DNA from: Lachnospiraceae bacterium
Lineage (GTDB): Bacteria > Bacillota > Clostridia > Lachnospirales > Lachnospiraceae
Direction of reading: 5' to 3'
Assembly: GCA_030825115.1 (NCBI GenBank)
Contig: JAPJQL010000030.1
Location: forward strand, 1 to 43,956
Length of the DNA stretch: 43,956 nucleotides
In this document: positions 1 through 8,378 of the stretch, piece after piece
Layout: each line of letters starts with the position of its first letter
How positions within the stretch are numbered: the first letter of the stretch is position 1
The notes under the pieces: model-generated
Database searches by the model: none
What the model was told of the DNA's origin: nothing
Seen by the model: only the letters and a program-made list of their open reading frames with translations
Program-made: the position numbers and the translations under genes

Positions 1-90
1 ATTATATAGCATATAATATTATATGTCAACAGAAATATGTGGTAGATTCGAGAAAATGCTATATGAATGGAGTTTTCAGAGGTCCCGTCC
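1..90. other. AT-rich window edge, no gene
   Basis: No credible coding sequence is visible. The first 65 bases are very AT-rich and hold a 9-bp inverted repeat, ATATAGCAT (4-12) and ATGCTATAT (56-64), separated by 43 nt. It could be part of a promoter or operator of a gene to the left of the window, but nothing here decides this. Positions 65-90 lead into repeat element A. Confidence 0.4.
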
Positions 91-307
91 GGGATCGGCA
101 GGGGGAACAGGGCGGTGTCCGCTCCCGGTCTCAGGTCTAAACGGGGCTAAGCATTTTTCCACTCACTAATAACGCGGGGCAAGGCTGGAAAACTCGCTTC
201 CGCTCAAACAGTTCCAGCCTTGCTCCGCAACGTTCGCTCCAAAACGCCAACCCCCGCTAAGACCTTCAACAAGTCCCTGACACCGCCCTGTTCCCCCTGC
301 CGATCCC
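91..307 (-). repeat. Large structured dyad repeat, copy A
   Basis: Seen: 29-bp perfect outer arms (91-119 and 279-307) and inner arms 174-190/212-228 with one mismatch. The tip, read on the minus strand, is TGTTTGA (210-204), GC-GGAA-GC, then GAGTTT (195-190). The strand is chosen so that the tip reads TGTTTGA...GAGTTT, as in copies B and C. The segment 228-248 (minus strand GGCGTTTTGGAGCGA, then CGTTG) and a GACTTGT..GA..GG.CTTAG block are shared with copy B. In this orientation the 5' arm is G/purine-rich. No plausible protein is encoded. Inference: a structured RNA or a DNA dyad element; I do not recognise the family. It lies beyond the rpsA terminator. Confidence 0.8.
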
Positions 308-401
308 AGACTACGCGCCGACAACCCCCAGAAAATAACATGCTGCTTACTCGATAAATCCGTCTGCATGAAATCATATCTCTTCGTGCCGCCGGTATGC
401 A
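308..401. other. Spacer between repeats A and B
   Basis: These 94 nt separate two divergently oriented copies of the dyad repeat. I see no gene, and no convincing promoter or terminator. Short ORFs crossing this stretch are by-products of the palindromes on either side. Confidence 0.4.
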
Positions 402-628
402 GTCCGTGAGTGGCGAGGGGTGGAAGGAGATGTTTTGCGACTTGTCGAGGGGCTTAGTGGGACCCGGCGTTTTGGAGCGAGCGTTGTCAGAAAAGCCCGG
501 CACTGTTTGAATGAAATGAGTTTGGCGGGCTTTCCTGACGCTTTTAGCGAGCGGAGAAACCCCCTGGTCCCACTTAGGCCCGAGACCCGGAGCAGAACAC
601 CTCCTTCCACCCCTCGCCACTCACGGAC
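402..628 (+). repeat. Large structured dyad repeat, copy B
   Basis: Outer arms 402-434 and 596-628 pair over 33 bp with one mismatch. Further in are AGTGGGACC/GGTCCCACT (456-464/566-574), GTCAG/CTGAC (486-490/535-539) and AAAGCCCG/CGGGCTTT (492-499/526-533). The tip is TGTTTGA (504-510), ATGAAAT, GAGTTT (518-523). Relative to copy A the small tip stem has changed from GC/GC to AT/AT while the flanking GA...GA is kept. The run GGCGTTTTGGAGCGA (466-480) is identical to copy A. The outer-arm sequences of A and B are unrelated, so this is not a conserved terminal inverted repeat of a transposon. Function unknown. Confidence 0.8.
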
Positions 629-639
629 GGACTCTCCCG

Positions 640-688
640 GAAAAAACAAAAAAAGCCAAAGACAGTAACAAACCACCTGTCTTTGGCT
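640..688 (-). terminator. Rho-independent terminator of rpsA
   Basis: A perfect 12-bp stem, AGCCAAAGACAG (654-665) with CTGTCTTTGGCT (677-688), is followed on the minus strand by a run of T broken by a single G (about 641-654). It begins 25 nt after the rpsA stop and should end the oxidoreductase-cmk-ispH-rpsA transcript. Confidence 0.9.
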
Positions 689-712
689 CCATTCACTTAT
701 ACAAAAAACAAA

Positions 713-1852
713 TTACTCAGCATCTGCCTCAGCCGCGCCTACTGCGTCGATGTCCACATCTGCAACATCCTCGTCAATATAAGCGTGCTCTGCCTCTCCT
801 GATGCCTGTAAAGCCTTAATGCTCAGACTGATTTTTCTGTCTTCGCCATTAAAATCAACAACCTTAGCCTCGATCTCCTGACCGATGCTCAGTGCGTCAG
901 CCGGCTTCTCTACGTGCTCTCTGGAAATCTGGGATACATGAAGCAGTGCGTCTACGCCCGGCTCCAGCTCTACGAATGCGCCGAAATCGGTCATACGTGC
1001 CACTCTTCCGTAAACCACGTTGCCTACCGCATACTTCTCAGCTGCGCTCACCCACGGATTTGCCTCCGGGAACTTCAGGCTCAGTGCAATCTTCTCGCCG
1101 CTGATATCTTTGATCAGGGCAGTTACCTGGTCGCCAGCCTTGAATACCTTCTTCGGGTTCTCAACGCGTCCCCAGGACATCTCGGAAATGTGAAGCAGAC
1201 CGTCTGCGCCGCCCAGATCGATAAATGCGCCAAAGTCAGTCACGTTCTTCACAGTACCATCTACGATATCGCCAACATGGATTCTCTCAAACAGAGCTTT
1301 CTGCATCTCGGCTTTTTTCGCTACCATCAGCTGTTTTCTGTCGCCGATGACTCTTCTTCTCTTCGGATTGAACTCGGTGATCACGAATTCAATATCCTGA
1401 CCTGCGTACTTTGTCAGGTCTTTCTCATACGTATCGGATACCAGGCTTGCCGGGATGAATACTCTTGCTTCCTCAACCACAACGCTTAAACCGCCGTCCA
1501 GTACCTGTGCTACCTTTGCAGTCAGGACTTCCTGGTTGTTGAATGCATCTTCCAGTCTCTTGTTGCCCTTGTCGGCAGCCAGTCTCTTGTAGGAAAGGGC
1601 TACCTGGCCTTCGCCGTCGTTTACCTTCACGACTTTGGCTTCCATCTCATCGCCAACCTGTACCAGGTTTCTTAAATCAACACCGGACTCGTTCGTGTAC
1701 TCGCTTCTGGGAATAATACCGTCAGACTTGTAACCAATATTCAAGACGATTTCATCTTCTTTCACGTCGATGACCTTACCAGTGACAATCTCTCCTGTAC
1801 GTATTGTTTTTAATGACTCCTCCAACATTTGTTCAAAACTTAATTCTGACAT
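713..1852 (-). CDS. rpsA: S1 domain RNA-binding protein (ribosomal protein S1 homologue)
   Basis: 379 residues with four S1 (OB-fold) RNA-binding repeats at about 19-88, 107-172, 193-260 and 277-346. The last two carry the typical VTDFGAFI/MTDFGAFV and LLHIS/LLHVS signatures. An acidic tail (352-379) follows. S1 proteins bind mRNA and help it to the 30S subunit; Firmicute four-repeat forms are shorter than the six-repeat E. coli protein. The ATG is preceded by GAGGAGG nine bases upstream, inside the end of ispH. The first 20 nt overlap ispH in another frame, so translation is probably coupled. In many clostridia these two activities are one fused protein; here they are separate. Confidence 0.93.
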   Translation of the reverse strand: MSELSFEQMLEESLKTIRTGEIVTGKVIDVKEDEIVLNIGYKSDGIIPRSEYTNESGVDLRNLVQVGDEMEAKVVKVNDGEGQVALSYKRLAADKGNKRLEDAFNNQEVLTAKVAQVLDGGLSVVVEEARVFIPASLVSDTYEKDLTKYAGQDIEFVITEFNPKRRRVIGDRKQLMVAKKAEMQKALFERIHVGDIVDGTVKNVTDFGAFIDLGGADGLLHISEMSWGRVENPKKVFKAGDQVTALIKDISGEKIALSLKFPEANPWVSAAEKYAVGNVVYGRVARMTDFGAFVELEPGVDALLHVSQISREHVEKPADALSIGQEIEAKVVDFNGEDRKISLSIKALQASGEAEHAYIDEDVADVDIDAVGAAEADAE

Positions 1853-2684
1853 TAGTATGAACCTCCTCGATAATTTGATTCGGGGTAGATGCCCCTGCTG
1901 TAATACCTACGCTGCGCACAGAATTCACACATTCAGGATTTAAATCGCCTAGTGTCTGGATGAAGTAAGTATTCTTACATTCCTTTTGGCATATCTCGTA
2001 AAGTTTCTGTGTGTTCGAACTACTCCTGCCGCCAATGACAATCATAGCGTCCACTTCAGAAGCAATACGCCTAGCTTCCACTTGTCGTTCCTGTGTTGCA
2101 TTGCAAATCGTATTTAAAACAAGTATATCATAACCCTTTTTCATAAATATTTCAACTAAATCTTGAAATTTCTTGTAATTAAATGTCGTCTGGGCCACGA
2201 TACACAGTTTTTCCTCCTTCAAAACAGGCAGATTTTCTATTTCGGACGCGTCTTCCAGCACCAGAGTGTCCTCTGCCCCCCATCCCCGTATCCCTTCCAC
2301 TTCCGGGTGGCTGGCGTTGCCGATGATGATGACCCTGCGCCCTTCCTCCTGCTGCCTGGAAACGATCTTGTGTATTTTTTTCACGAAGGGACAGGTGGCG
2401 TCCACGATGGTGACTCCCCTCTCCTCCAAAAGCTCATACACCCGCCGTCCTACGCCGTGGGAACGGATGATGACGGTCCCTTCCTTGAGCTTTCGCAGTT
2501 CCTCCTCCGTATTCAAAACCGTTACGCCCTTTTCCTCTAAGTCTTTCACCACCGTCTCGTTGTGGATGATGGGACCGTAAGTATAGACCCGGCCGGGCGC
2601 CTGCCGGATCTGTTCGTAGACCTGCTCTACCGCCCGCTTTACACCAAAACAGAAACCGGCGGTCTTTGCAACCTTGACCTCCAT
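1833..2684 (-). CDS. ispH: 4-hydroxy-3-methylbut-2-enyl diphosphate reductase
   Basis: Last enzyme of the MEP isoprenoid pathway: reduces HMBPP to IPP and DMAPP with an iron-sulfur cluster. With the start at 2684 the protein has 283 residues and begins MEVKVAKTAGFCFGVKRAV, the canonical IspH start; the 17 extra residues of the longer frame would lie inside cmk. Cluster cysteines are Cys12, Cys98 (DATCPFVKK) and Cys194 (NTICNATQ). Substrate histidines sit at 41 (HNE), 75 (SHGVG) and 126 (ASHPEV). The start is one base past the cmk stop (2686-2688), and the 3' end overlaps rpsA by 20 nt, so it lies in a tightly packed operon. Confidence 0.95.
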   Translation of the reverse strand: MEVKVAKTAGFCFGVKRAVEQVYEQIRQAPGRVYTYGPIIHNETVVKDLEEKGVTVLNTEEELRKLKEGTVIIRSHGVGRRVYELLEERGVTIVDATCPFVKKIHKIVSRQQEEGRRVIIIGNASHPEVEGIRGWGAEDTLVLEDASEIENLPVLKEEKLCIVAQTTFNYKKFQDLVEIFMKKGYDILVLNTICNATQERQVEARRIASEVDAMIVIGGRSSSNTQKLYEICQKECKNTYFIQTLGDLNPECVNSVRSVGITAGASTPNQIIEEVHTNVRIKF

Positions 2685-2685
2685 A

Positions 2686-3378
2686 TCACTGTCCCGTTTC
2701 CAGCCCGCGGCTTTTGGCCGCTTCAATGATCGCATCGATCACTTCCGCAACCGTCATCTCAGAACTGTCGATCAGCACGGCGTCCTCTGCCTGCCTCAGC
2801 GGCGCTGTCTCCCGGTTCATGTCACGCTGGTCCCTTTCTATTATATCTTGCTCAATTTCCTTTAAATTACACGTCTCACCTTTTTCTTCCAGCTCTTTGT
2901 ATCGGCGCATCGCCCTCACCCCGGTGCTGGCCGTCAAAAAAATCTTCGCGTCTGCGTCCGGAAGGATGCAGGTCCCGATATCCCTCCCGTCCATCAGCAC
3001 GTCTGCACTTGCGGCAAGACTGCGCTGCAGTTCCAGAAGATGGGCGCGGACCACCGGGTAGACGCTGGTGGCGGAAGCCATGTTCCCCACCTCCTCGGTG
3101 CGGATCAGCCCCGACACATCCTCACCGTTTAAGATGACCTGCTGGACGCCGTCCTGATAGCGGATCGTGATCTCGATCTCTTTGCAGGCTGCCCCGACAG
3201 CCGCCTCATCCTCCGCCCCGATTCCCTGCCGGATAAAATACAGCGCCATCGCACGGTACATGGCCCCTGTGTCCACATAGATAAATCCCAGTTTTTTCGC
3301 CACCATCTTTGCGATGGTGCTCTTTCCTGCTCCCGCCGGTCCGTCGATGGCTATGTTGAATGGTTTTCTGCTTTGCAT
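2686..3378 (-). CDS. cmk: Cytidylate kinase
   Basis: Phosphorylates CMP and dCMP to the diphosphates using ATP. The 230-residue protein has an N-terminal P-loop GPAGAGKST (13-21), the following VDTGAMYRA motif and the DGRDIGT loop (~127-134). Length fits the usual ~220 residues. The ATG is preceded by AAAGGAG. It sits between an HI0933-type oxidoreductase and ispH, a common clostridial order. Confidence 0.95.
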   Translation of the reverse strand: MQSRKPFNIAIDGPAGAGKSTIAKMVAKKLGFIYVDTGAMYRAMALYFIRQGIGAEDEAAVGAACKEIEITIRYQDGVQQVILNGEDVSGLIRTEEVGNMASATSVYPVVRAHLLELQRSLAASADVLMDGRDIGTCILPDADAKIFLTASTGVRAMRRYKELEEKGETCNLKEIEQDIIERDQRDMNRETAPLRQAEDAVLIDSSEMTVAEVIDAIIEAAKSRGLETGQ

Positions 3379-3414
3379 ATTGTTCCTGAGCTCCTTTATG
3401 TTAAAATAATCCCT

Positions 3415-4650
3415 TTAGTCCTGCGGGACCGATATCCCTGCCAGGTATCCGGTCGACCAGGCGATCTGCAGGTTGAACCCGCCCGTCACCGCATCCAGAT
3501 CCAGCACCTCGCCCGCAAAATACAGGTTTCTGACCCGTTTGGACTCCATCGTGGACGGATTGACCTCCCGGACAGAGATACCTCCCTGGGTAATGATCGC
3601 CTCTTTATAATCACGAAGCCCGGTGATGGTGAGACGAAAATCCTTCACCGCGCCGATGATCTGCTGCCGCTCCTGCCTTGTGATCTCATTGACCTTCTTC
3701 TCCGGGTCGATCCCGCTGCGTTTTGTGATGACCGGCAGCATCTTGGACGGCAGAAGGTGAACCAGCGCATTTTTAAACTGCTTGTTCTTAAACTCTTCAA
3801 AATCCCGCAAAAGCCTGGCGTCAAGCTGCTCCGGCGTAAGCGCCGGCTTTAAATCCACCGACAGGGTGAGCGGCTCTTTTTTCAATGCATCCGCCACAAA
3901 ACTGCTGGCAGAAAGAAGCACCGGGCCGCTGACCCCAAAATGAGTGAACAACATCTCCCCAAACTCCTCATACAGCACCTTGCTGCCTTTTGATATCCTG
4001 ACATTGATGTTGCGCAGGGAAAGACCCTGCAGTTCCTTTACGACCGCCTCTTTTGTCACAAACGGTACCAGCGCCGGGGAGAGTTCCGTGACCGTATGCC
4101 CCTGTTCCCTGGCAAACCGGTAGCCGTCCCCCGTCGAGCCGGTAGTCGGGTAGGACAGCCCGCCCGTCGCCACGATGACTGCGTCTGCCGTCTCTGTCCC
4201 GCCCCTTTTTAAGCGGACGCCGGATACCGCCCCTTCTTTCGTCAAAATGCCGGACACTTCCTCGTGCAGACAGACCTTCACGCCCAGCTCCCTGAGTTTT
4301 TCCGAGAGCGCCCGGATGACGTCGGAAGATTTGTCGGAGACCGGAAATACCCGGTTGCCCCGCTCTGTCTTGACCGGGCAGCCGTTTTTCTCCAGAAACT
4401 CCATCATGTCAAAGTTCGTAAAAGCGTAAAAGCTGCTGTAGAGGAACTTGGGATTGTGGACGACATTGCCAAACAGCTCTTCGGTATCGCAGGCGTTGGT
4501 GATATTGCACCGTCCCTTGCCCGTGATATATATCTTTTTGCCCAGCTTCTCATTTTTTTCGTAGATCCGGACACGGTGCCCGCAGCCGGCCGCGGCGACC
4601 GCAGCCATCATGCCTGCCGCCCCGCCGCCGATTATAATTATGTCAGCCAT
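3415..4650 (-). CDS. HI0933-family NAD(P)/FAD-dependent oxidoreductase
   Basis: 411-residue flavoprotein. The N-terminal Rossmann motif IIIIGGGAAGMMAA binds the FAD ADP moiety, and YEKNEKLGKKIYITGKGRCN is the hallmark of the HI0933/YhiN/BaiN family. The C-terminal LYFAGEVLDLDAVTGGFNLQ closes the FAD site. Members are often annotated 'aminoacetone oxidase family'; BaiN of bile-acid-converting clostridia belongs here, but the physiological substrate is mostly unknown and I do not assign one. Its start overlaps the end of the polyphosphate phosphotransferase gene by 8 nt, and it is followed by cmk. Confidence 0.88.
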   Translation of the reverse strand: MADIIIIGGGAAGMMAAVAAAGCGHRVRIYEKNEKLGKKIYITGKGRCNITNACDTEELFGNVVHNPKFLYSSFYAFTNFDMMEFLEKNGCPVKTERGNRVFPVSDKSSDVIRALSEKLRELGVKVCLHEEVSGILTKEGAVSGVRLKRGGTETADAVIVATGGLSYPTTGSTGDGYRFAREQGHTVTELSPALVPFVTKEAVVKELQGLSLRNINVRISKGSKVLYEEFGEMLFTHFGVSGPVLLSASSFVADALKKEPLTLSVDLKPALTPEQLDARLLRDFEEFKNKQFKNALVHLLPSKMLPVITKRSGIDPEKKVNEITRQERQQIIGAVKDFRLTITGLRDYKEAIITQGGISVREVNPSTMESKRVRNLYFAGEVLDLDAVTGGFNLQIAWSTGYLAGISVPQD

Positions 4651-6172
4651 CTTTCTCTTCCCTTACCTGCCGTATTTTTTCTTCTAATGCGTCTACCACC
4701 GTCTGAAGGACTTTGACCCGCGCATAGAGCTTGTCGTTGCCCTCCACTACGATCCAGGGGGCATAGGTCGTGGAGGTGCGCACCAGCATCTCATTGACCG
4801 CCACCTCATACTGGTCCCATTTTTCCCGGTTCCGCCAGTCCTCGTCGGTGATCTTCCACTGTTTCTCCGGGTTCTCCATGCGCTCCTGAAACCGCCGCTC
4901 CTGCTCGTCTTTGTCAATCTGCATCCAGAATTTCAGCACCACCGCGCCGGCATTGGCCATGTGGGCTTCCATCTCGTTGATTTCCTGGTAAGCCCGTTTC
5001 CACTCGGCCTCCGTGCAGAATCCTTCGATCCGTTCCACCATCACCCTGCCGTACCAGGTCCGGTCAAAGATTGCGATATGTCCGGCCTTTGGCACGTGAT
5101 TCCAGAACCGCCACAGATAGTGGTGTTTCTTCTCGATGTCGTTGGGAGAAGCCGTGGGGCACACCTGATAGCCTCGGGGGTCCAGATGGCTCGTGAGCCT
5201 CTTGATCGCGCCGCCCTTGCCTCCGGCGTCCCAGCCTTCAAATCCCAGCACCACCGGAATCCTCTGCCGGTAAATCTCGCTGTGGAGAAATTCAAGACGT
5301 TTCTGAAGAGCGTCCAGTTTTTCTTTGTACTCATCCCGTGGCAGGTGCCTGCTTAAGTCAATGCCGGAGAGCACGCCGCTTTTGTACCGGTTTTCCGGTT
5401 CCGGTTCATTCGTCCCGCACGCCTTCTCCCTGACCGGTCTTTCCTTCTCGTCCGCCTCTTTCAGCCGTGAAAGCTCCTCAGCCAGGCGGCTCGTCACATG
5501 GTTCAGGATCTTCAGCGCCGCATAATCCTTGTCCGTCGCTTCAACGATGGTCCATGGAGCGTATTCCGTGTCTGTCTTCTCAAGCATCTCTTCATTGATC
5601 GTCAGATACCTGTCGTACTCCTGATTCCTCTTCCAGTCCTTCTCCGATACGCGCCATGCCGTCTCTTTAGACGCCTCAAGCTTCTTAAACCGCTTCTTCT
5701 GCTCCTCCTGGGAAATATACAGAAACAGCTTGATGATAACGGTCCCGTCATCCGACAGCTGCTTTTCAAAGGATCTGATATCCTGATAAGCTTCTGGAAG
5801 TTCCTTCTTCTTTGTCACTTTTTCAAAGCGGTCCGTCAGCACTTTGCGGTACCAGCTCCGGTCAAACACTGCAATCCTGCCCTTCTCCGGCGTCAGCGTC
5901 CAAAACCTCCAGAGGAACGGGCGGAGCAGTTCTTCCTCCGTGGGATTTTTGCCCGCGTATACGTCAAACCCCCTCGGGTCAAGAGCCTGGATCAGACGGT
6001 TGATCTGCACCCCTTTGCCGGCCGCGTCCAGGCCTTCAAACAGGATGATGACCGGAACTCCGGCTTCCTTTAGTTTTCTCTGTAAAACGCCCAGCTTCGC
6101 GCCTTTCTCTTTTTGTTCCTGCTTATAGACTTCCTTCTTTACCGTTCTTGACAGATCAATTTTCTCCAGCAT
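4643..6172 (-). CDS. pap: Polyphosphate:AMP phosphotransferase (two-domain PPK2)
   Basis: 509 residues formed by two PPK2 kinase domains. Domain 1 has the P-loop FEGLDAAGKG (45-54) and the lid motif FDRSWYRKVL; domain 2 has FEGWDAGGKG (311-320) and FDRTWYGRVM. Fused-domain class II PPK2 enzymes make ADP from AMP with polyphosphate as donor; this is family knowledge. Both domains keep Walker A and the Asp-Arg motif, although in some family members only one is active. It overlaps the downstream oxidoreductase by 8 nt. The upstream gene ends only 15 nt away (6188), so they may share a transcript. Confidence 0.87.
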   Translation of the reverse strand: MLEKIDLSRTVKKEVYKQEQKEKGAKLGVLQRKLKEAGVPVIILFEGLDAAGKGVQINRLIQALDPRGFDVYAGKNPTEEELLRPFLWRFWTLTPEKGRIAVFDRSWYRKVLTDRFEKVTKKKELPEAYQDIRSFEKQLSDDGTVIIKLFLYISQEEQKKRFKKLEASKETAWRVSEKDWKRNQEYDRYLTINEEMLEKTDTEYAPWTIVEATDKDYAALKILNHVTSRLAEELSRLKEADEKERPVREKACGTNEPEPENRYKSGVLSGIDLSRHLPRDEYKEKLDALQKRLEFLHSEIYRQRIPVVLGFEGWDAGGKGGAIKRLTSHLDPRGYQVCPTASPNDIEKKHHYLWRFWNHVPKAGHIAIFDRTWYGRVMVERIEGFCTEAEWKRAYQEINEMEAHMANAGAVVLKFWMQIDKDEQERRFQERMENPEKQWKITDEDWRNREKWDQYEVAVNEMLVRTSTTYAPWIVVEGNDKLYARVKVLQTVVDALEEKIRQVREEKDG

Positions 6173-6187
6173 AGGTTTTCCTCCTCG

Positions 6188-8224
6188 CTATGGTCCCGGC
6201 GGGGTCACGCCGCTCTCCGGCGGCAGTATCTCCGCAGGCACCTCGTCATCAAGCTTCATATTGCCTCGTATCCATGTACGTATTTTAACCAGTTCTTCGA
6301 AATCATAAAAGAACTGAATCCGCCCGTCTGAACTGTCCCTTACCGTCGGAGATTTCAAAAACAGTACAAACCGCATGAAATCTTCGGAAAATTCCGGCGC
6401 CGAATCTTCCGCTCCTGTCTGCAAAAAACGCTCCTGGTACGCTGCTTTGTAACGTTCCTCTCCATGCAGTTCTACAAGCTGTCCAAGGGTCCTGACAAGC
6501 AGCCTCACCGTCTCCGTCCGGTTCCTCCATTCTCCGCGTTCAGAGAGCGCATCCTCCATGTCGATCCAGAGCGTTGCCTCGCCTGCTCTTTCCTGCCCGT
6601 CCCTCTCTTCCTGCGCATCCTCTTTTGGCGTCTCCAGATAACATGCCGTATCCCCCAGTCCATCTGTATAGACAGCCACCTGACTGACTGAGCCGTAATA
6701 CTCCTTCGGGATGATATCCCTCACCAGGTCTAACAGCCTGGCAATCCGGTGATCTGAGATATTTTGCTCCACCACGGTCCCGTCCGGCAGATATGTCCCG
6801 ATCACGGTCCGCTCCGGCGTATGATCCCGTATCTCCACCTCAAAGCCGCCGCTTGCGGGGATCAGGGCAATGAACTTGTGGTAAACCGGGTCTGTCCAGT
6901 CATATTCGGTGCCGTTTGGACCGCTGCTTTCCCCCGTCGGCTCTCCATACCACGAGCCGATCCGTTCCTTCATCTCCTCAAATTCCACGCCTGCTCCGTC
7001 TGCATCCAGGGATATCGTCTCCAGTTTTCCTTCAAAATAATGATAGTTCGTCAAAATAATCTGGTCCACGTCGAACCATTTCATCCGGTACTGGTATGTA
7101 TCCACCTGTTTCCCCGCTCCATCTACCCGGGATGCGGCCAGAATGCCGGGAACTCCGATCTGTGCATCCGCCTGCCCGGGACTTTCTCCAAACGGGAAGC
7201 GGACGTCCTTTCGCTGCACCCACGCCCCATCCTGCATATGGTTCATATGACGGGCTTTTGCAAGCTGAGAGGGAGTATCCTCGCTCATAAGCCACGCGGC
7301 CGTATGGCTCACGACATCTGCCACACCGGCAAGCAGTTCTACGTTGACCACCTCTTCCCGGTCCTGTGGAGAGCCATTCTCATATGCTTCCTGTGACTGG
7401 CTCACAACCACGGCCGGTATCTCGCCCCGGACAAAGGAAACATGATCCCCCTTCTCCCTCCGGACATACCGCCAGCCGGATGTCAGCCCCGACACTTTTG
7501 CGGACGCAGTCTTTAGCATATCTCCAAGCAGCGTCTGCTCTCCATCCATCGTACCCAGGATCACCCTGGAATCTGACGCGTACCCCAGCGTGTCCAGCTG
7601 TATCGTCCCGATGATCCGGTGACGTTCCGTCTCCGTCAGGGAAGCCATATAATAGGCTGCTCCGACGCCGCCCTGGGCGCTTCCCGAAAAGCTGACAAAC
7701 CGCAGCTCCGTATCAGTAGACAGCCTCGACAGCAGCCGGGCGCACTCCAAAAGGCTCACAACCCCGGAGGCATTGTTGTTTGCTCCCGGGCTTCCCTCCG
7801 GGGAATCATGGTTTGCGGCAATGATCAGGATATCGCCGTCGGGAGAAGACGCCTTCCTGCTTCCGATTACATTCCGCCCGCGCAGCCGGGTATCCCCGAA
7901 AGAATCTTCAACCGGAAAATCCTGAATCTGCGTCTCATAGCCATAATCAGCCAGAAGCCGCCCGATATATTCTGCGGCCTCCCCCTCTCCCGGCGTCCCG
8001 CTCCTGCGGACAAAGCCGGAGAGATAATCCAGGGATTCCTGCAGATAAAATGGGTTTACTTCTTCCAGCACCTGATTTTCTTCCGGTATCTCATAAGGCC
8101 GCTCGCTGACCACATCCCGCGGCAGGACCCGGGTGGATGGGCCTGCACATCCGGCCAGCACGACACCGGCCATAAAGCAGGCAGCCAGCGCTGTGGCCGC
8201 GGTTTTACCATGTTGTCGTTCCAT
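6188..8224 (-). CDS. M28-fold lipoprotein, probably catalytically altered
   Basis: 678 residues from the start at 8224, chosen because AAAGGAG lies six bases before it and a lipoprotein signal follows (VVLAGC, lipidated Cys26). The longer frame would run through the lysC terminator. Residues ~50-285 follow the M28 zinc aminopeptidase plan: ANHDSPEGSPGANNNASG, FVSFSGSAQGGVGAA, QLDTLGY and GDHVSFVRGEIPAVVV. His139, Asp211 and His261 remain, but the bridging-Asp loop GADDN is GANNN (149-151), and the usual catalytic/ligand Glu-Glu pair is Ala183-Gln184. So an active di-zinc peptidase is doubtful. Residues ~300-678 form a second region I do not recognise. Surface-anchored on the outer membrane face. 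Confidence 0.75.
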   Translation of the reverse strand: MERQHGKTAATALAACFMAGVVLAGCAGPSTRVLPRDVVSERPYEIPEENQVLEEVNPFYLQESLDYLSGFVRRSGTPGEGEAAEYIGRLLADYGYETQIQDFPVEDSFGDTRLRGRNVIGSRKASSPDGDILIIAANHDSPEGSPGANNNASGVVSLLECARLLSRLSTDTELRFVSFSGSAQGGVGAAYYMASLTETERHRIIGTIQLDTLGYASDSRVILGTMDGEQTLLGDMLKTASAKVSGLTSGWRYVRREKGDHVSFVRGEIPAVVVSQSQEAYENGSPQDREEVVNVELLAGVADVVSHTAAWLMSEDTPSQLAKARHMNHMQDGAWVQRKDVRFPFGESPGQADAQIGVPGILAASRVDGAGKQVDTYQYRMKWFDVDQIILTNYHYFEGKLETISLDADGAGVEFEEMKERIGSWYGEPTGESSGPNGTEYDWTDPVYHKFIALIPASGGFEVEIRDHTPERTVIGTYLPDGTVVEQNISDHRIARLLDLVRDIIPKEYYGSVSQVAVYTDGLGDTACYLETPKEDAQEERDGQERAGEATLWIDMEDALSERGEWRNRTETVRLLVRTLGQLVELHGEERYKAAYQERFLQTGAEDSAPEFSEDFMRFVLFLKSPTVRDSSDGRIQFFYDFEELVKIRTWIRGNMKLDDEVPAEILPPESGVTPPGP

Positions 8225-8284
8225 CTGTAGCTCCTTTCGGACCGATTGTCTGTATATAATTTTATATTGTATCATATTTTTAGC

Positions 8285-8348
8285 CATATAGAAAGAGGCA
8301 ACCCAAACCGGGACTCCCCCTCGGGCATCCCGGAAGAGCCGCCTCTCC
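8285..8348 (-). terminator. Probable terminator of aspartokinase gene
   Basis: A compound hairpin with outer arms AGAGGC/GCCTCT and inner arms CCGGGA/TCCCGG lies just downstream of the lysC stop. On the minus strand it is followed by TTTCTATAT, a weak T tract. It sits between lysC and the M28-like gene, so the latter probably has its own promoter or depends on readthrough. Confidence 0.5.
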
Positions 8349-8378
8349 CGCCTGATTCCAATGTCATGTCCTGCCGTC

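Noticed and set aside
91..628. Repeats A and B as an insertion sequence or MITE pair
   Set aside because: No transposase, no shared terminal repeat sequence between copies and no clear target duplication; conservation is in the middle and in pairing.
166..676. Several overlapping short ORFs on both strands between 166 and 676
   Set aside because: They are produced by the palindromic repeats A and B, have no ribosome sites, and read as low-complexity Arg/Pro/Ser/Gly peptides.
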